Both the position numbers and the translations under genes were made by a program. A stretch of DNA of 37,677 nt, taken from positions 1 to 37,677 of the forward strand of contig JABHDC010000167.1 of the NCBI GenBank assembly GCA_018673255.1, read 5' to 3'. The first letter of the stretch is position 1. Each line of letters begins with the position of its first letter. Under the pieces are notes generated by a model, which saw only the letters and a list, made by a program, of their open reading frames with translations, had not been told where the DNA came from and did no database searches. This document shows positions 18,279 to 25,412 of the stretch, one piece after another. The DNA is from Gemmatimonadota bacterium. Lineage in GTDB: Bacteria > Latescibacterota > UBA2968 > UBA8231.

Positions 18279-19166
18279 ATGTCAGAATCCGGAGCGACAG
18301 AAGCTGTCCAGCCCATCACGCTGCTGAACATCGGCGCACATCCGGCCGATGTCTTCGACCAATCCGGTGGGACGATGGCCCATCACGTGGCACGTGGTGA
18401 TCGTGTGGCGGCCGCCATCCTCACGCACGGTGCACGCGTCCACGACGCGGTGATTTCGGACGAGATGTTCCGCCGGGATCAGGTACCTGACAGCGATGAA
18501 CTGACCGCCCTGATGCAGGAGCGTGCCGACAACAAGGCGAAGGAAGTGCGTCGGGCCTGCCAGGCGCTGGGTTTCGACGAGCTCTATTTCCTCGGGCTTG
18601 ATGACGCCGTGTTGCTGGTGACGGAAGAGGCCGTACGTCAACTGGCACGACTCATTCGTGACGTGCGCCCCACGATCGTTCTCACGCATTTTCCCTGGGA
18701 AGGCAATGGTGTCACCAACCCGCACGCCATCGGCGGCCAGATCGCGTTACATGCAATGCAGCTGGCGTCGAATGTGGACCCGGGTGATACCAATCCGCCC
18801 CACAAGGTGGCCCAGGTTTTCTTCTTTGGCACCGGGGCTGCCAGTGTGCGTCGCGATCTCTGGAGCGCGCGAGGTGGATTCACCAACGATGTCTTCATCG
18901 ACACGACGGACGTCATCGACAAGAAGCTGGCCTCTCTGGATGCGCTGGAGAGTCAGGGATATGGGGGCGCCTACGCTCGCAAGCGGATCGAGGCAGCCGA
19001 TGGTGGATTCGGCAGCTGTGCCCGCACGCCATATGCCGAAGGCTTCATCAAGATGAATGCTGAAGTGCACTACCATCTACCACTGACAGAGCGGGCTTAC
19101 GAGCAGGCGAAGATGAGTGATCACGAGATGATCGATCGCGCCTCGCATCGACATGGAAACACATAA
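18279..19166 (+). CDS. PIG-L-like deacetylase-family protein with altered catalytic motif
   Basis: A 295-residue LmbE/PIG-L fold protein. The first motif, normally AHPDDE, is AHPADVF (20-26). His21 and Asp24 (zinc ligands by family analogy) are kept, but the Asp that acts as general base is Ala23. The third ligand is His149 in GVTNPHAIGG, preceded by VLTHFPWEG (134-142). The family removes N-acetyl groups from amino sugars (MshB, BshB, PIG-L) or cleaves related amides (Mca). Without the usual base it may use another residue, hydrolyse a different bond or be inactive. The ATG at 18279 has a purine-rich GAGAGGGAG site just before it and follows the fusion gene stop by one base. The GNAT gene starts 3 bases after its stop. 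The operon arrangement is very tight. Confidence 0.82.
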   Translation: MSESGATEAVQPITLLNIGAHPADVFDQSGGTMAHHVARGDRVAAAILTHGARVHDAVISDEMFRRDQVPDSDELTALMQERADNKAKEVRRACQALGFDELYFLGLDDAVLLVTEEAVRQLARLIRDVRPTIVLTHFPWEGNGVTNPHAIGGQIALHAMQLASNVDPGDTNPPHKVAQVFFFGTGAASVRRDLWSARGGFTNDVFIDTTDVIDKKLASLDALESQGYGGAYARKRIEAADGGFGSCARTPYAEGFIKMNAEVHYHLPLTERAYEQAKMSDHEMIDRASHRHGNT

Positions 19167-19169
19167 CAC

Positions 19170-20189
19170 ATGTATGAGTCACTTGCCGAAGTCACGCTGA
19201 AGGATGGCGAACGCGTCGAGGCGGGTGTGGTCGTCTGTCCAGATGCAGAATGGGCGGAACGGATCGAGGCGCTGCTCGGGCACAAGGGTGACGTATGGCG
19301 CTGGCAGAATCGCTGTTGTGCGCGGGATGAGCTGGGGATCGACGCGCGCTACTACCTGTTGCATCGCGATGGGGTGCCCTTTGCCAACATGCTCACGGCG
19401 ACATTCCGGGGTGTCGGACACTTCGGGCATGTCTTCACTACGCCCGAGGATCGTCGCAAGGGCGCGGCGCGGCAGCTGATGGGATTGCTGATAGACGAGT
19501 TCCGTCGGCGCCAGGGGCGGGCACTCTATCTCGGCACGGGATTCGATTCTCCGCCGTATCACATCTATGGCAGCCACGGTTTTGTCGGACTCGAGCCCGG
19601 CAGTGGCCAGATGGACTATTACGTGGATGGATCCGCCGAGGCTTTTCAGGCGGACTACCTCGCTGCCGGCACCACCAGGATTGCCGCCCCAGCATGGCGA
19701 CACTGGCCGGCCTCTGCTGCCCTGTTCACCTCAGCCGGTCCGGAGATCGTCAGATGCCCCGGTCTCGGGCTTCTTGCACGCGCATCCACGGAAGGGCCCT
19801 TCCTCGATGTTCTTCGCAGGCAGGAGTCGAGAGGGGCGAGTGGAACGAGTGATCTCGTAGTTGCCGAACGAGTTGAGACAGGAGCAGTTGTCGCTCTCGC
19901 CTCTTGCCGCTCACATCCTCTTTGGCCGGGGCGTCAACTCCTGGATTTGTTTGGCTGGTCAGGACTCGGTGTGACGAACTCTGAGGCCACAGCGGACATG
20001 TCGGCCTGTCTCCTGGAACTGGACGACCAGCTTGGTGATGGTTGTGTCAGCTACAGCGACGGGGGAGAGGCCCGCGAGGCGGCGCTCGCCGGTGCCGGCT
20101 TCCAGGCCGGCCCCCAGTTGCCAGGATGGATGGCCTCCGACCGGTCCGGAACCCTCCTCAAGGACGTGACGATCTGGGTGAGATCATAA
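19170..20189 (+). CDS. Tandem GNAT-fold acetyltransferase
   Basis: A 339-residue protein. The N-terminal GNAT domain (about 20-150) has an acetyl-CoA-binding motif A: GHVFTTPEDRRKGAARQLM (86-104) with the R-x-x-G-x-A core at 95-100. A later YGSHGFVGLEPG segment is typical of motif B. The C-terminal half (about 205-335) shows a weaker repeat of the fold, including a late AREAALAGAGFQAGPQLPGWM, so it looks like a degenerate second GNAT. Two GNAT domains in about 320-340 residues is the architecture of MshD and of the core of Eis. It lies 3 bases after the PIG-L-like gene and is the last gene of the operon. The ribosome-binding site is weak, consistent with coupling to the upstream gene. The acyl acceptor is unknown. 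Confidence 0.75.
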   Translation: MYESLAEVTLKDGERVEAGVVVCPDAEWAERIEALLGHKGDVWRWQNRCCARDELGIDARYYLLHRDGVPFANMLTATFRGVGHFGHVFTTPEDRRKGAARQLMGLLIDEFRRRQGRALYLGTGFDSPPYHIYGSHGFVGLEPGSGQMDYYVDGSAEAFQADYLAAGTTRIAAPAWRHWPASAALFTSAGPEIVRCPGLGLLARASTEGPFLDVLRRQESRGASGTSDLVVAERVETGAVVALASCRSHPLWPGRQLLDLFGWSGLGVTNSEATADMSACLLELDDQLGDGCVSYSDGGEAREAALAGAGFQAGPQLPGWMASDRSGTLLKDVTIWVRS

Positions 20190-20378
20190 GATTCTGTCCT
20201 AATGTCCCATTTGATCTCCGCTGACGTCATTGCCTGTCAAAGCCAATACTCGGGCTGGTTCGAAGGTTTTTCTGTAAAAAGTGGCAGATAATCCCAGTTT
20301 TTTCTAGCGTAGACTAGACCGTATGCCTATCTTGGAATGCAAGCGAAGTAAAAACAAGCTCTAGAGCCAGATTCTACC

Positions 20379-20408
20379 TTGACGATTTCGTCAACTACTA
20401 CGTAGTAT
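20379..20408 (+). promoter_or_regulatory. Candidate promoter overlapped by two palindromic dyads
   Basis: TTGACG (20379-20384) and TAGTAT (20403-20408) are separated by 18 bases, a good sigma70-type spacing. TTGACGA-TT-TCGTCAA (20379-20394) is a perfect 7-bp dyad over the -35 box. TACTACGTAGTA (20396-20407) is a perfect 12-bp palindrome over the -10 box. Dyads in these places suit repressor binding. The first could also form a hairpin in RNA. Confidence 0.45.
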
Positions 20409-20459
20409 TCCTTCAAAGAACATGTGAAGAAAGGGTCGCGCGCTGGGGTGCGTGATCTC

Positions 20460-20496
20460 GAGGGCCGGTGAGACCGAGGCGATCTCACCGGCCCTC
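20460..20496 (+). terminator. 14-bp hairpin, candidate terminator or attenuator
   Basis: GAGGGCCGGTGAGA (20460-20473) pairs perfectly with TCTCACCGGCCCTC (20483-20496) around a 9-base loop, followed by TTTCTGTCTC. The stem is strong but the U-tract is short and interrupted. It sits about 50 bases downstream of the candidate promoter. Confidence 0.5.
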
Positions 20497-20690
20497 TTTC
20501 TGTCTCCGAAGCGTTGTCCGTATACAGGCCGATTCGCTTGACATTGAGGATTGAGCGGCGTAAGGTTCTGCCATCCCCACGGTCCGTCCTTCGGGATGGG
20601 CCAAAACCGGAATGACGGTAGGCCGCCTCGTATCGCCATTCCGGAAGTCGAGCGGGCCTCGCTTTCTCCCCCGTTCGAGTTTCTCCCTAA

Positions 20691-20722
20691 ACAGAGGGCC
20701 TCCCCAGGCCCTCTGTTTTTTG
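20691..20722 (+). terminator. Intrinsic terminator
   Basis: ACAGAGGGCCT (20691-20701) pairs perfectly with AGGCCCTCTGT (20706-20716) around a CCCC loop and runs into a T-tract (TTTTTTG). It is oriented to stop plus-strand transcription about 75 bases before the next start codon. It would end either a small RNA from 20410 onward or readthrough from the upstream operon. Confidence 0.85.
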
Positions 20723-20793
20723 TTCTATTGTGTGTGTGGACCCGCTGAAGCGGGTTGAACAACCACCGATCACTGAGCAAGGGAGATGTACTG

Positions 20794-21789
20794 ATGGCGA
20801 GAATCCGGATGGCCCAATACGGGACCGGACACGGTCATGCGGGCGGCAAATTGAACTCAATGCTCAAACACCCGGATGTTGAGGTCGCCGGTGTGTTCGA
20901 GCCATCCGATGCCAAGCGCCAGGCCGTCAGCGGTCAAGGTGCCTACGATGGCGTGAGATGGTTCGACACGGAAAGCGAAATGCTCGGCGATGAGTCTATC
21001 GTCGCGATCGCCTCAGAGGGTAATAACGACGAAAGCCTGCCGCAGACTGAGGCGATCGTCAACGCCGGAAAACATGTTTGGTATGACAAGCCGGCGGGCG
21101 AAGACTACGCGCGTTGGCAGGATGTCATTGCGACTGTTCGCCGAAATGGACTGCATGTTCAGATGGGATATATGCTGCGCTACCATCCGGCCTTCATGCA
21201 GGTCACTGAGTGGGCGCGCAACGGCTTTCTAGGGCGCGTCTTCTCGGTTCGAGCTCACATGTCGACGTTCCTGCCGCCAGAGGCTCAGGCCAAGATTGCC
21301 GTGCACCCGGGCGGTATCCACTTCGATCTGGGTGGTCACATGCTGGACCAGGTTGTGTGGATGCTCGGGCGACCTGAACGGGTGACGTCTTTCCTGCGCA
21401 GCGATACAGACGACGTACCGGGGTTCAGCGATAACACGTTGGTGGTCTACGAGTTCGATCAAGCCCTCGCATTCATCGATATCGCCGCCATGGAAACGCG
21501 ACCGATGGCGCGGCGTTTCGAGGTCTACGGCACCAGGGGGAGCGCCATTCTTCTTGAGCCTTTCGAACCAGGTGGCCAGATCCGCCTGGCCCTCGATGAG
21601 GCCCGCGGCGGCTTCCAGGAGGGAGAGCAGGTGATTGAGCTGCCCCTCGTCGGGCGCGGCGAGACCTATGATCTCGAACTCGACGCCTTCCTCGGTGTCG
21701 TTCTCGATGGCAAGGTGCCGGATCGTGATCTCGATTTCGAATTGCTCGTGCAGGAGACGTTGCTGCGAGGCACGGGACACCTGACATGA
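20794..21789 (+). CDS. Gfo/Idh/MocA-family oxidoreductase (first of pair)
   Basis: A 331-residue NAD(P)-dependent oxidoreductase. The Rossmann motif is GTGHGH (10-15), a variant of GxGxxG. The catalytic lysine is in WYDKPAGE (Lys99), a DKP version of the usual EKP. The C-terminal domain has HFDLGGHMLDQ (176-186), the D-x-x-x-H type motif that orients substrate. The family oxidises or reduces sugars, inositols and related polyols. The start is the ATG at 20794, with GGGAG about eight bases before it. An upstream in-frame TTG at 20755 is unlikely. It follows the terminator at 20691-20722 and overlaps the next oxidoreductase by four bases (ATGA), so the two are almost certainly co-translated. 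Substrate is not assignable. Confidence 0.88.
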   Translation: MARIRMAQYGTGHGHAGGKLNSMLKHPDVEVAGVFEPSDAKRQAVSGQGAYDGVRWFDTESEMLGDESIVAIASEGNNDESLPQTEAIVNAGKHVWYDKPAGEDYARWQDVIATVRRNGLHVQMGYMLRYHPAFMQVTEWARNGFLGRVFSVRAHMSTFLPPEAQAKIAVHPGGIHFDLGGHMLDQVVWMLGRPERVTSFLRSDTDDVPGFSDNTLVVYEFDQALAFIDIAAMETRPMARRFEVYGTRGSAILLEPFEPGGQIRLALDEARGGFQEGEQVIELPLVGRGETYDLELDAFLGVVLDGKVPDRDLDFELLVQETLLRGTGHLT

Positions 21790-22877
21790 CACTGCGTGTT
21801 GGATTTGTCGGTTGTGGTGGGATGGGCAAGCAGCACCTGCGCTATCTGGATCAGCTGGCCGGATATGAAACCGTCGCGTTGTGCGACGTGAGCCCGGATG
21901 CGCTCAGTGCTTGTGGGGAGGAGTTTGGCGTCGCAGCCCACTTCACCGACTGCGGGCAGATGTGTGATGAAGTGAATCCCGATCTCGTCGTTGTGTCGAC
22001 GCAGACGCGCCATCACCATGGTCCCACATTGAGCGCTCTCGAACGGGGGATCCATGTCCTGTGCGAAAAGCCGATAGCGATCGATCCGGCCGAAGCTGAC
22101 GAGATGGTGGCTGCAGCGGCCAACCACGGTGCGATCCTGGCTATCAATCAGCAGAATCATGTGAATCCGGCCATCGAGCAGGCAAGGAAGATGATCGAGG
22201 CCGGAGACATCGGTGAGGTCGTCCTCGTTCGGGGTCGGAACAAGCATGGCCGCAAGAGTGGCAATGAATTCACAGAAATGGGCACCCACGTCACCGATGT
22301 CATGCTCGTCCTCGGGGGAACGCCCCGATGGGTCTCAGGGACAGTGACCTCTGACGGCCGTGAGGTGACACCGGCCGATATCATGGAGGCGAAGCAGATG
22401 TCGGCCCGCGATCGGGACTCGGGTCTGGTCGCCGGCGAGCGTGCCATCGCCCATTACGGCTTTGAGGGTGGGCACCTCGGCGAGATTCACTTCCTCGGTT
22501 ACAGCACGAACATGAGTGAGAACTACGGGGTCGATGTGCTGGGCAGTGAGGGCCAGTTGTCCGTGCGTATCGGGGGTGAGCTGGCCGGGGGGCTCTGGCA
22601 TCTGCCGCGGCCCATGGAAGGCAAACCAGCCGACCTGGGTGACTGGCAAGTTGTGGACCTTGGTGAGGCGACACAATCCAAGACCATCAACGTCATGTAC
22701 GAACGCCTCGCTGCGGCGATCGCCGGTGAGGCCCGGGTGCCAGCATCGGGTGAGCAGGCTCGTATGGCGATGGAGATGGTCCTGGGGATCTATGCATCGC
22801 ACCGCGAGGGCGGCAAGCGGACCGCTCTACCCCTGAAGGACCGGCGACATCCCCTCGAGGTGTGGCGCGACGGCTGA
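21786..22877 (+). CDS. Gfo/Idh/MocA-family oxidoreductase (second of pair)
   Basis: A 363-residue protein with the Rossmann motif GCGGMG (9-14) and catalytic EKP (94-96, Lys95 in LCEKPIAID). EMGTHVTDVM in the second domain is the usual catalytic His/Asp helix. NAD(P) binds in the N-terminal domain and the sugar in the C-terminal alpha/beta sheet. Its start overlaps the stop of the preceding oxidoreductase by four bases, suggesting two sequential steps on the same substrate. Known pairs of this family perform oxidation, elimination and reduction routes on sugar acids or inositol. It converges with the HAD gene, leaving 12 bases between stops and no visible terminator. Confidence 0.9.
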   Translation: MTLRVGFVGCGGMGKQHLRYLDQLAGYETVALCDVSPDALSACGEEFGVAAHFTDCGQMCDEVNPDLVVVSTQTRHHHGPTLSALERGIHVLCEKPIAIDPAEADEMVAAAANHGAILAINQQNHVNPAIEQARKMIEAGDIGEVVLVRGRNKHGRKSGNEFTEMGTHVTDVMLVLGGTPRWVSGTVTSDGREVTPADIMEAKQMSARDRDSGLVAGERAIAHYGFEGGHLGEIHFLGYSTNMSENYGVDVLGSEGQLSVRIGGELAGGLWHLPRPMEGKPADLGDWQVVDLGEATQSKTINVMYERLAAAIAGEARVPASGEQARMAMEMVLGIYASHREGGKRTALPLKDRRHPLEVWRDG

Positions 22878-22889
22878 CAGACTCTCGGT

Positions 22890-23579
22890 TCAGCCAACAA
22901 TCCCGGTGAAGAAGTCGGACGGCAGATGAGTGAAATCTTCAATGATGGCGTGGGCCAGGGCGTTGCCCGCTTCCACGCGTCGCTCCTGGCCGGCCGTGAT
23001 GGCAATGCAGTGCATGCCGGCTGCCAATGCGGCGCGCATGCCGGCTGCCGAATCCTCGAAAACGAGACAGCGGTCGGCGCTTACGCCGAGGCGCTGCGCC
23101 GTCGTCAGGTAGCTTTCAGGATGAGGTTTGCTCTGCTGGTACATGTCGGCACTGGTGTAGGTCGCACACTGCGGGCGCAGGCCGGAAAATTCCAGGAAGG
23201 CCTCGACGGTGCTGGCATCGGAGCCGGTGACGATGGCCGTGGTTCGTGGTAGGGCTTGTGCCGCAGCGCGGAAGGCATCGGCGGCCCCTTCGATCAGGGG
23301 TGCCGGGCACGCCAGCAGAATCTGCTCGAAGCGTGCTTCAATGGCCGCAGCCGGGTCTGTGCCCTTCAGAGTGGGGAACTGATCCGCCAGCAATTGTCCG
23401 ATGATTGACCATTTGATGCCGTGAAAAGCAAGCAGGTCGAGATCAGCGGAGGCCAAGCCCCATTCGGCAAGCAACTGGGAAATGACCTGCTCGGAGACCT
23501 GTTCTGTATTCCACAGGGTACCGTCCATGTCAAAGAGAATGGCCTCGATTCGGGGCAGTTGCATCGGAGAATTGCTCAT
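22890..23579 (-). CDS. HAD-superfamily hydrolase, beta-phosphoglucomutase-like
   Basis: A 229-residue HAD subfamily IA protein. Motif I is FDMDGTLW (16-23), with nucleophile Asp17 and acid/base Asp19. Motif II is the Thr/Ser in AIVTGSD. Motif III is Lys in QSKPHPESY, and motif IV is VFEDSAAGMRAA. The helical cap between motifs I and II is of the small C1 type seen in phosphoglycolate phosphatases, sugar-phosphate phosphatases and beta-phosphoglucomutase. Which of these applies cannot be told from sequence. By context it may dephosphorylate a sugar-phosphate intermediate. It is divergent from the propeller gene across 42 bases and convergent with the oxidoreductase pair. The ATG at 23579 is used. 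A second in-frame ATG at 23564 would remove five residues. Confidence 0.88.
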   Translation of the reverse strand: MSNSPMQLPRIEAILFDMDGTLWNTEQVSEQVISQLLAEWGLASADLDLLAFHGIKWSIIGQLLADQFPTLKGTDPAAAIEARFEQILLACPAPLIEGAADAFRAAAQALPRTTAIVTGSDASTVEAFLEFSGLRPQCATYTSADMYQQSKPHPESYLTTAQRLGVSADRCLVFEDSAAGMRAALAAGMHCIAITAGQERRVEAGNALAHAIIEDFTHLPSDFFTGIVG

Positions 23580-23621
23580 TCACTGGCTTTCACTATGATC
23601 AGGGTCGACAGGTGAAATGAA

Positions 23622-25289
23622 ATGACGAAAGCGACGATGGGTCTTACGGTAGAAGCCTGGCTCCAGGTCGACGAGTCTCGAGCCGAAGCCGTCCAGACAG
23701 CAGTCGCCGATTGGCGCTTCGCCGATCAGATGACGGGCTTTACCACTTACGATGCCGGGACGACGGATGGATTGCCCACACAAGGTTTCTTCGGCGCCGT
23801 ATACTCGGGCGGTCACGTCTACTTCTCTCCCCAATGCAACAATGGTGGCCGACATGGCATGGCCCTGCGGCATACGACGACGGGCGGCTTTGATCGGCCT
23901 GACGCCTGGCAGGCAGTGAATGTCGAACAGATCGATGGTCTGGTCACGCGGGGCTACTACGGATGTGTGGCCGATGGGCGGTATGTCTACTACGTGCCAC
24001 GGACCGACGGGCAACAGATGCACAGCCGCGTCCTGCGCTACGACTCCTCTGCTGCCTTCACCGATACAACCAGTTGGTCTGCCTTTGATGTTGGCGAACC
24101 GATCTCGCATCAGGGTGGGGCCTTCGATGGGCGTTTCGTCTATTTTGCCCCCGGTTATCATCAAGTGGATGGCCGCAGCGGGCAGGTCCTGCGTTACGAT
24201 ACGACGGCACACTTCACCGATTCGGATAGTTGGGAACGGTTCGATGCGGCCCTACAGGTCGGTGATCGTTGTCGCTGCTACGACGGGGCCGTCTTCGATG
24301 GTCGGCATGTCTACTTCGTGCCCCTCGATGGTGGCGATATCCTGCGATACGACGTCAACGGCGCCTTCGGGGATCAAGACGCCTGGGATGCCTTCGATCC
24401 GCGTGATCTGTTTGCCGGGCAAGAGAGTGGTGCGTGTGTGGGTGCCATCTTCGATGGTCGCTACGTGTATTTCACACCATACGCCCACGGGACGGTCGTT
24501 CGCTACGACACGGCATTGCCCTTCGAAGGACACGACAGCTGGTCGACGTATGAAGCGGCCACGACGTCGAGTCTGGATTGCCGGGGCTACGACGGGGCAG
24601 CTTTCGATGGGCGGTATGTCTACTTCATCCCCTTCTGGGAGGGAGACGACGCTGCCTATGGCTTCCACGCCCGACTCCTGCGGTATGACACCCTTCGACC
24701 ATTCGAAGATGACGATGCCTGGCAGGCAGCCGACGGTAGCGCGCTGGCACCCCCCAATCCGGGCGGGTTCAATGGCGGTGCTTTCGATGGACGTCATCTG
24801 TATCTGGCGCCCTGGCGTCAGAATGAGGCCAGCGGTGACATCCAGGCCCACGGTCACGTGCTGCGCTATGACTCTGCGGCCCCTGGTGCGCGATTCCAGC
24901 TACGCTGGATGGATTGCGGGCACAATGGTGGCCTCGGCGGGTCCGTTCCGGGGCCGGCCTTCATCGTCAATACCAGGGCAGGGGCAGTGAGCGTACAGGC
25001 ACACGAGGTCCCCCGGGGCGGACGCCATCACCTGGCTGGTGTTGTCGTAGATGAGCGCGTTGAGCTCTGGCTCGATGGTGCCTGCGTCGCCTCCCAGTCA
25101 CTGCCAGCGCCCATCTGTGAGGCATCGCAGGAGTCGCTGAGCATTGGAGAACTGGCAGGTGGTGCGTCACCCCTGTTGGGGCGCGTCATGAAGCACCGGG
25201 TGACAGAGGGTGTGCAGTCACCTGCCTGGCTCGAGGCCGCACCGGGACTGCTGGAGGATCCGGCGGCTCTGGGCGATTTGCGCGGCTGA
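23622..25289 (+). CDS. Seven-repeat beta-propeller inserted in a LamG-like jelly roll
   Basis: A 555-residue protein without a signal peptide. Residues about 55-421 contain seven repeats of about 45-60 residues. The consensus is G-x-x-G-A-x-F-D-G-R-Y-V-Y-F-x-P, then V-L-R-Y-D-T, then F-x-D-x-x-S-W-x-x-F-D. This is the pattern of a seven-bladed propeller. The N-terminal segment (GLTVEAWLQVDE, 7-18) looks like the first strand of a LamG/concanavalin-like domain. Its remaining strands appear after the repeats (AFIVNT, HHLAGVVVDERVELWLDGACVA, about 446-490). The jelly roll thus seems to be split by the propeller. Such domains usually bind carbohydrate. No catalytic residues are evident. It is divergent from the HAD gene and convergent with the third Gfo/Idh/MocA gene. 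Function unknown. Confidence 0.8.
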   Translation: MTKATMGLTVEAWLQVDESRAEAVQTAVADWRFADQMTGFTTYDAGTTDGLPTQGFFGAVYSGGHVYFSPQCNNGGRHGMALRHTTTGGFDRPDAWQAVNVEQIDGLVTRGYYGCVADGRYVYYVPRTDGQQMHSRVLRYDSSAAFTDTTSWSAFDVGEPISHQGGAFDGRFVYFAPGYHQVDGRSGQVLRYDTTAHFTDSDSWERFDAALQVGDRCRCYDGAVFDGRHVYFVPLDGGDILRYDVNGAFGDQDAWDAFDPRDLFAGQESGACVGAIFDGRYVYFTPYAHGTVVRYDTALPFEGHDSWSTYEAATTSSLDCRGYDGAAFDGRYVYFIPFWEGDDAAYGFHARLLRYDTLRPFEDDDAWQAADGSALAPPNPGGFNGGAFDGRHLYLAPWRQNEASGDIQAHGHVLRYDSAAPGARFQLRWMDCGHNGGLGGSVPGPAFIVNTRAGAVSVQAHEVPRGGRHHLAGVVVDERVELWLDGACVASQSLPAPICEASQESLSIGELAGGASPLLGRVMKHRVTEGVQSPAWLEAAPGLLEDPAALGDLRG

Positions 25290-25372
25290 GAGGTTCGCGA
25301 ATGATCTGGTCATGGCTGGCGCCGCACTGACACGATCATCCACAAGGCGCTCTACTACTCAGCTCAGCCTCC

Positions 25373-25402
25373 ACAGGCCCTGCAGGCGCCTTGAGGGCCT
25401 GT
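25373..25402. terminator. Hairpin between convergent genes, likely bidirectional terminator
   Basis: ACAGGCCCT (25373-25381) pairs perfectly with AGGGCCTGT (25394-25402) around a 12-base loop in the 123-base convergent spacer. There is no T-tract on either side, so termination efficiency is uncertain. Confidence 0.45.
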
Positions 25403-25412
25403 CCTGCGCGTC

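Larger units (their letters stand above)
20190..20793 (+). other. 604-base non-coding regulatory region
   Basis: This is the only long gap without a gene. Its first 220 bases are visibly more A+T-rich than the rest of the window. It holds a candidate promoter overlapped by two dyads (20379-20408), a 14-bp hairpin (20460-20496), an 8-bp inverted repeat (CCGGAATG at 20607-20614, CATTCCGG at 20637-20644) and a strong intrinsic terminator (20691-20722). A small hairpin ACCCGC-TGAA-GCGGGT (about 20740-20755) lies near the next gene. A minus-strand open frame across it has no recognisable protein features. A small RNA or an attenuated leader transcript is plausible. Confidence 0.5.

Noticed and set aside
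20391..20780. 129-codon minus-strand open frame in the intergenic region
   Set aside because: It starts in the leader of the next gene, crosses both hairpins and has an amino-acid make-up unlike a folded protein.
25290..25412. Possible small gene between convergent stops
   Set aside because: Short and without a ribosome-binding site; it holds a terminator-like hairpin instead.
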